Shown here one piece after another: positions 3,931 to 5,682 of a stretch of 5,682 nt of DNA. Position 1 is the stretch's first letter, and the number at the start of each line of letters is the position of its first letter. Position numbers and translations under genes: made by a program. The stretch lies in assembly GCA_902478985.1 (NCBI GenBank), contig CABSNH010000108.1, positions 1 to 5,682 of the forward strand. Reading direction: 5' to 3'. The stretch comes from an uncultured Collinsella sp. (GTDB lineage Bacteria; Actinomycetota; Coriobacteriia; Coriobacteriales; Coriobacteriaceae). The notes below the pieces were generated by a model. It saw only the letters and a program-made list of their open reading frames with translations, was not told the origin of the DNA and searched no databases.

Positions 3931-5682
3931 CTAACGCTTGCGGCGCTTGGTCGCGGCGACACCGGCAGCGGCAACGGTTGCGCCGGCGATGCCTAGGGCG
4001 GCAACCGTCATCGCGGCGGAGTCACCCGTGCCGGCAAGCTCCGTGCCACCGGACTTCTTGCCGTTCTTGCCCTTACTCTTGGACTTGTCCGTCGTCACCG
4101 TGGTCGTCGTCGAAACCGAGCCGCCCGCAGGTACCCCGGTGCTGCCAGAGCCATCCGCACCGCCGCCCTGCTCGCCGTCACCAGGCGTCGGGTCCGGCTC
4201 GGGCGTCGGCTCGGGATCGGGCGTCGGCTCAGGCGCCGCCTCATCGGTCACCGTAATCGTAATGTTCAGACGCTCGGAATACTCACTGTACGACATGCCA
4301 GGGCGCTGTGCCGCAATGCGCACATACATGTTGCCATCGAGCGCAATAGGTTCGGTGTACTTTACACGGCCTTCATCGCGGCAGGGGCAGGTGTCGTTGG
4401 TGGTGTACCAAATCGTCGTGCCGTCCTCGGCCGAAAGCTCCAGCTTCGTGCCCTTGGGCACCGTAATGTAGTTCTCCTTGGGCGACCACGCGCCAAACGT
4501 CGTCGCGCCAATCGTCGCAACCGGTCGCGCCGGTCGCGCCGCCTCGGCAGACACACGAACGTCGACCTGCTTGGACAGCGCCGTGCCGTCCACCGCTGCC
4601 GTCAACGTCGTCAAACCGGGCAGAGTACCATGCAGCACAAACGTCGCCGCTCCGTCCTCGCCCGTCACGGCCTGGATGGCATCGACAGAGCAGATAACCG
4701 AGGACTCCAGCCCAACACTAACCTTGGCACCCGCAAACGGCTTGCCCGCCTTATCGGTCACGTGCGCCACCAGCTCAAAGTCACTGCCCTCAAGCATGGT
4801 CACGGCCTGCTCCACGTTGAGCTTGAGCTTGTCGGCGCGAACGCCCACGACAAGCTCGCCACTTGCCCAGCGCGCCATGGCCGTGCCGGCGTAGTTGCGA
4901 GCACCGTCGAGCTCAAACGCCACCGCCGAGCCCGCCTCACACGCATCGGCATAGCGAATGCGCAGCACGCGCGACAGCGGCTTGCCATTGGGATCGTCCT
5001 GCTTGTCGAGCCACGTATACGTCACGTCGCCCAAGCCCTGCGCGCACAATGCGACCAGGGCATCGTCGCTCGCATCCATATACTGCGTAAACTCAACCTC
5101 GATGCAATCGGTGTAAGCATGGACCGACGCCACCTCGGGTGCCGCCGTCGACACCAAGCCAATGTTCACCTCAGTCTGAATCGGCGGCACGCGCAGCCAA
5201 GCCGAACGCGCCTCCTCATACCCGTCCTTGGTCACGCGAACCTGATACCAGCCGGTCGGCGTATTCCAGTTGTATGCACCGTCCGCACCCGTTGCAAGCG
5301 GATTGTCCTGCTCATACTCCTCGGCATCCCAACGCACCGCATTGGTACCGGCCGCATCGTCGGCGCTCCACAGCTCAACCGTCGCGCCTTCAACCGTATT
5401 GGACAGTAGGCCCTCGTACACCACGCCCGCAGGGTCGGGTGCAGCCTTGGCAGCCACATTGCGATAACGCGCCTCGAAGATCGACTGCATCTTCTCGTCC
5501 GAGATCAAGCCGTCCTTGTTGGCCTTGTAGGCCTCGGCATCGGTCAGCTCGCCCCAGTTGACCGTAATACGATTCTGGCATGCGCGCTCCACCTGCTCGC
5601 AGGCAACATCGTAGGCGCATTCGGCATTGGTCAGCTTAATCGCGCGCTCCGAACCTACGCTGGTCGAAGCCGCGTCATAGGC
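3931..5682 (-). CDS. Large sortase-anchored surface protein, C-terminal 583 residues (5' end outside window)
   Basis: The minus-strand frame is open from the window edge to the TAG at 3931-3933. A GTG at 5590-5592 is only an internal Val, since coding continues upstream without a stop. Numbering from the edge: about 82-170 resembles a carboxypeptidase-regulatory/SdrD-B-like beta fold (VEGATVELW, TPTGWYQVRVTKDGYEEA); 178-282 is another predicted beta domain; 285-378 is a bacterial Ig-like (Big_1-like) domain (GKPFAGAKVSV, TGEDGAATFVL); 387-478 resembles a chitobiase C-terminal domain (IWYTTNDTCPC, KYTEPI). A Pro-Glu/Asp-Thr linker (about 484-500) and a Ser/Thr/Lys/Gly-rich stretch follow, then LAGTGD at 549, an Ala/Val-rich membrane segment (about 556-577) and KRRKR. 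The protein is therefore probably exported, cleaved by a sortase and linked to peptidoglycan, acting in adhesion or glycan interaction (inference). Nine Cys are visible, enough for disulfides. The catalytic or binding N-terminus is not in view. Confidence 0.9.
   Translation of the reverse strand, partial: AYDAASTSVGSERAIKLTNAECAYDVACEQVERACQNRITVNWGELTDAEAYKANKDGLISDEKMQSIFEARYRNVAAKAAPDPAGVVYEGLLSNTVEGATVELWSADDAAGTNAVRWDAEEYEQDNPLATGADGAYNWNTPTGWYQVRVTKDGYEEARSAWLRVPPIQTEVNIGLVSTAAPEVASVHAYTDCIEVEFTQYMDASDDALVALCAQGLGDVTYTWLDKQDDPNGKPLSRVLRIRYADACEAGSAVAFELDGARNYAGTAMARWASGELVVGVRADKLKLNVEQAVTMLEGSDFELVAHVTDKAGKPFAGAKVSVGLESSVICSVDAIQAVTGEDGAATFVLHGTLPGLTTLTAAVDGTALSKQVDVRVSAEAARPARPVATIGATTFGAWSPKENYITVPKGTKLELSAEDGTTIWYTTNDTCPCRDEGRVKYTEPIALDGNMYVRIAAQRPGMSYSEYSERLNITITVTDEAAPEPTPDPEPTPEPDPTPGDGEQGGGADGSGSTGVPAGGSVSTTTTVTTDKSKSKGKNGKKSGGTELAGTGDSAAMTVAALGIAGATVAAAGVAATKRRKR
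4024..4038 (-). other. LAGTG cell-wall sorting motif
   Basis: The codons encode Leu-Ala-Gly-Thr-Gly, followed by Asp, a ~22-residue Ala/Val-rich hydrophobic segment and a KRRKR tail at the C-terminus. This is the layout of a sortase substrate. Ala in the second position instead of Pro matches the LAxTG preference known for class E sortases of high-GC Gram-positives. Confidence 0.85.
4183..4233 (-). repeat. Low-complexity Pro-Glu/Asp-Thr wall-spanning linker
   Basis: This stretch encodes seventeen residues that alternate Pro with Glu, Asp or Thr. At DNA level, two imperfect 18-nt units (4199-4216 and 4217-4234, sharing TCGGGCGTCGGCTC) lie in tandem and could change copy number by slippage in steps of six residues. 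Such linkers typically span the cell wall next to a sorting signal. Confidence 0.75.

Noticed and set aside
4630..5409. 259-codon plus-strand frame opposite the surface-protein gene
   Set aside because: Antisense shadow with Arg/His/Ala-rich content, no ribosome site and no recognisable domain.
5590..5592. GTG as the start of the surface-protein gene
   Set aside because: The frame continues without a stop to the window edge, no signal peptide follows the GTG, and no Shine-Dalgarno precedes it.

Overview
The window is GC-rich bacterial DNA that best fits a Gram-positive actinobacterium of the class Coriobacteriia, most likely Collinsella or a close relative. I infer this from the base composition, the prs-pth order, an NfnAB-type electron-bifurcating transhydrogenase of an anaerobe, and a cell-wall-anchored surface protein with an LAxTG-type sorting signal. 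No database search supports the genus.

Layout: (1) 1-56 is the 3' tip of a plus-strand gene, probably prs (PRPP synthetase). It is followed by a very long perfect hairpin (85-162). (2) 281-910 is pth, peptidyl-tRNA hydrolase. (3) 911-1284 is a gene-free stretch. It holds a 200-bp element with 41-nt imperfect terminal inverted repeats that encloses a terminator, then a perfect TATAAT -10 box and a leader with mutually exclusive hairpins. (4) 1285-3524 is the nfnA-nfnB operon, with a 10-nt overlap, closed by a classic terminator at 3553-3591. (5) 3592-3930 is a gene-free convergent intergenic region. It holds a REP-like GGGGACAGG sequence and an AT-richer array of six 15-nt half-sites in alternating orientation, spaced almost exactly 40 bp apart. 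(6) 3931-5682 is the C-terminal 583 residues of a large minus-strand surface protein. It has several Ig-like/regulatory-like domains, a chitobiase-C-terminal-like domain, a Pro-rich linker and an LAGTG cell-wall sorting signal. Its reading frame stays open through the right edge, so its start lies outside.

How the genes fit together: prs and pth are housekeeping genes (PRPP supply for nucleotide synthesis; rescue of stalled peptidyl-tRNA). nfnAB is a redox-balancing module that links NADH, ferredoxin and NADP(H), and it has its own promoter. The surface protein is transcribed convergently and is functionally separate. The most unusual signal is the 40-bp-periodic alternating array at 3677-3892, which no gene or common feature class explains. 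Second are the 912-1111 inverted-repeat element and the attenuator-like nfn leader.
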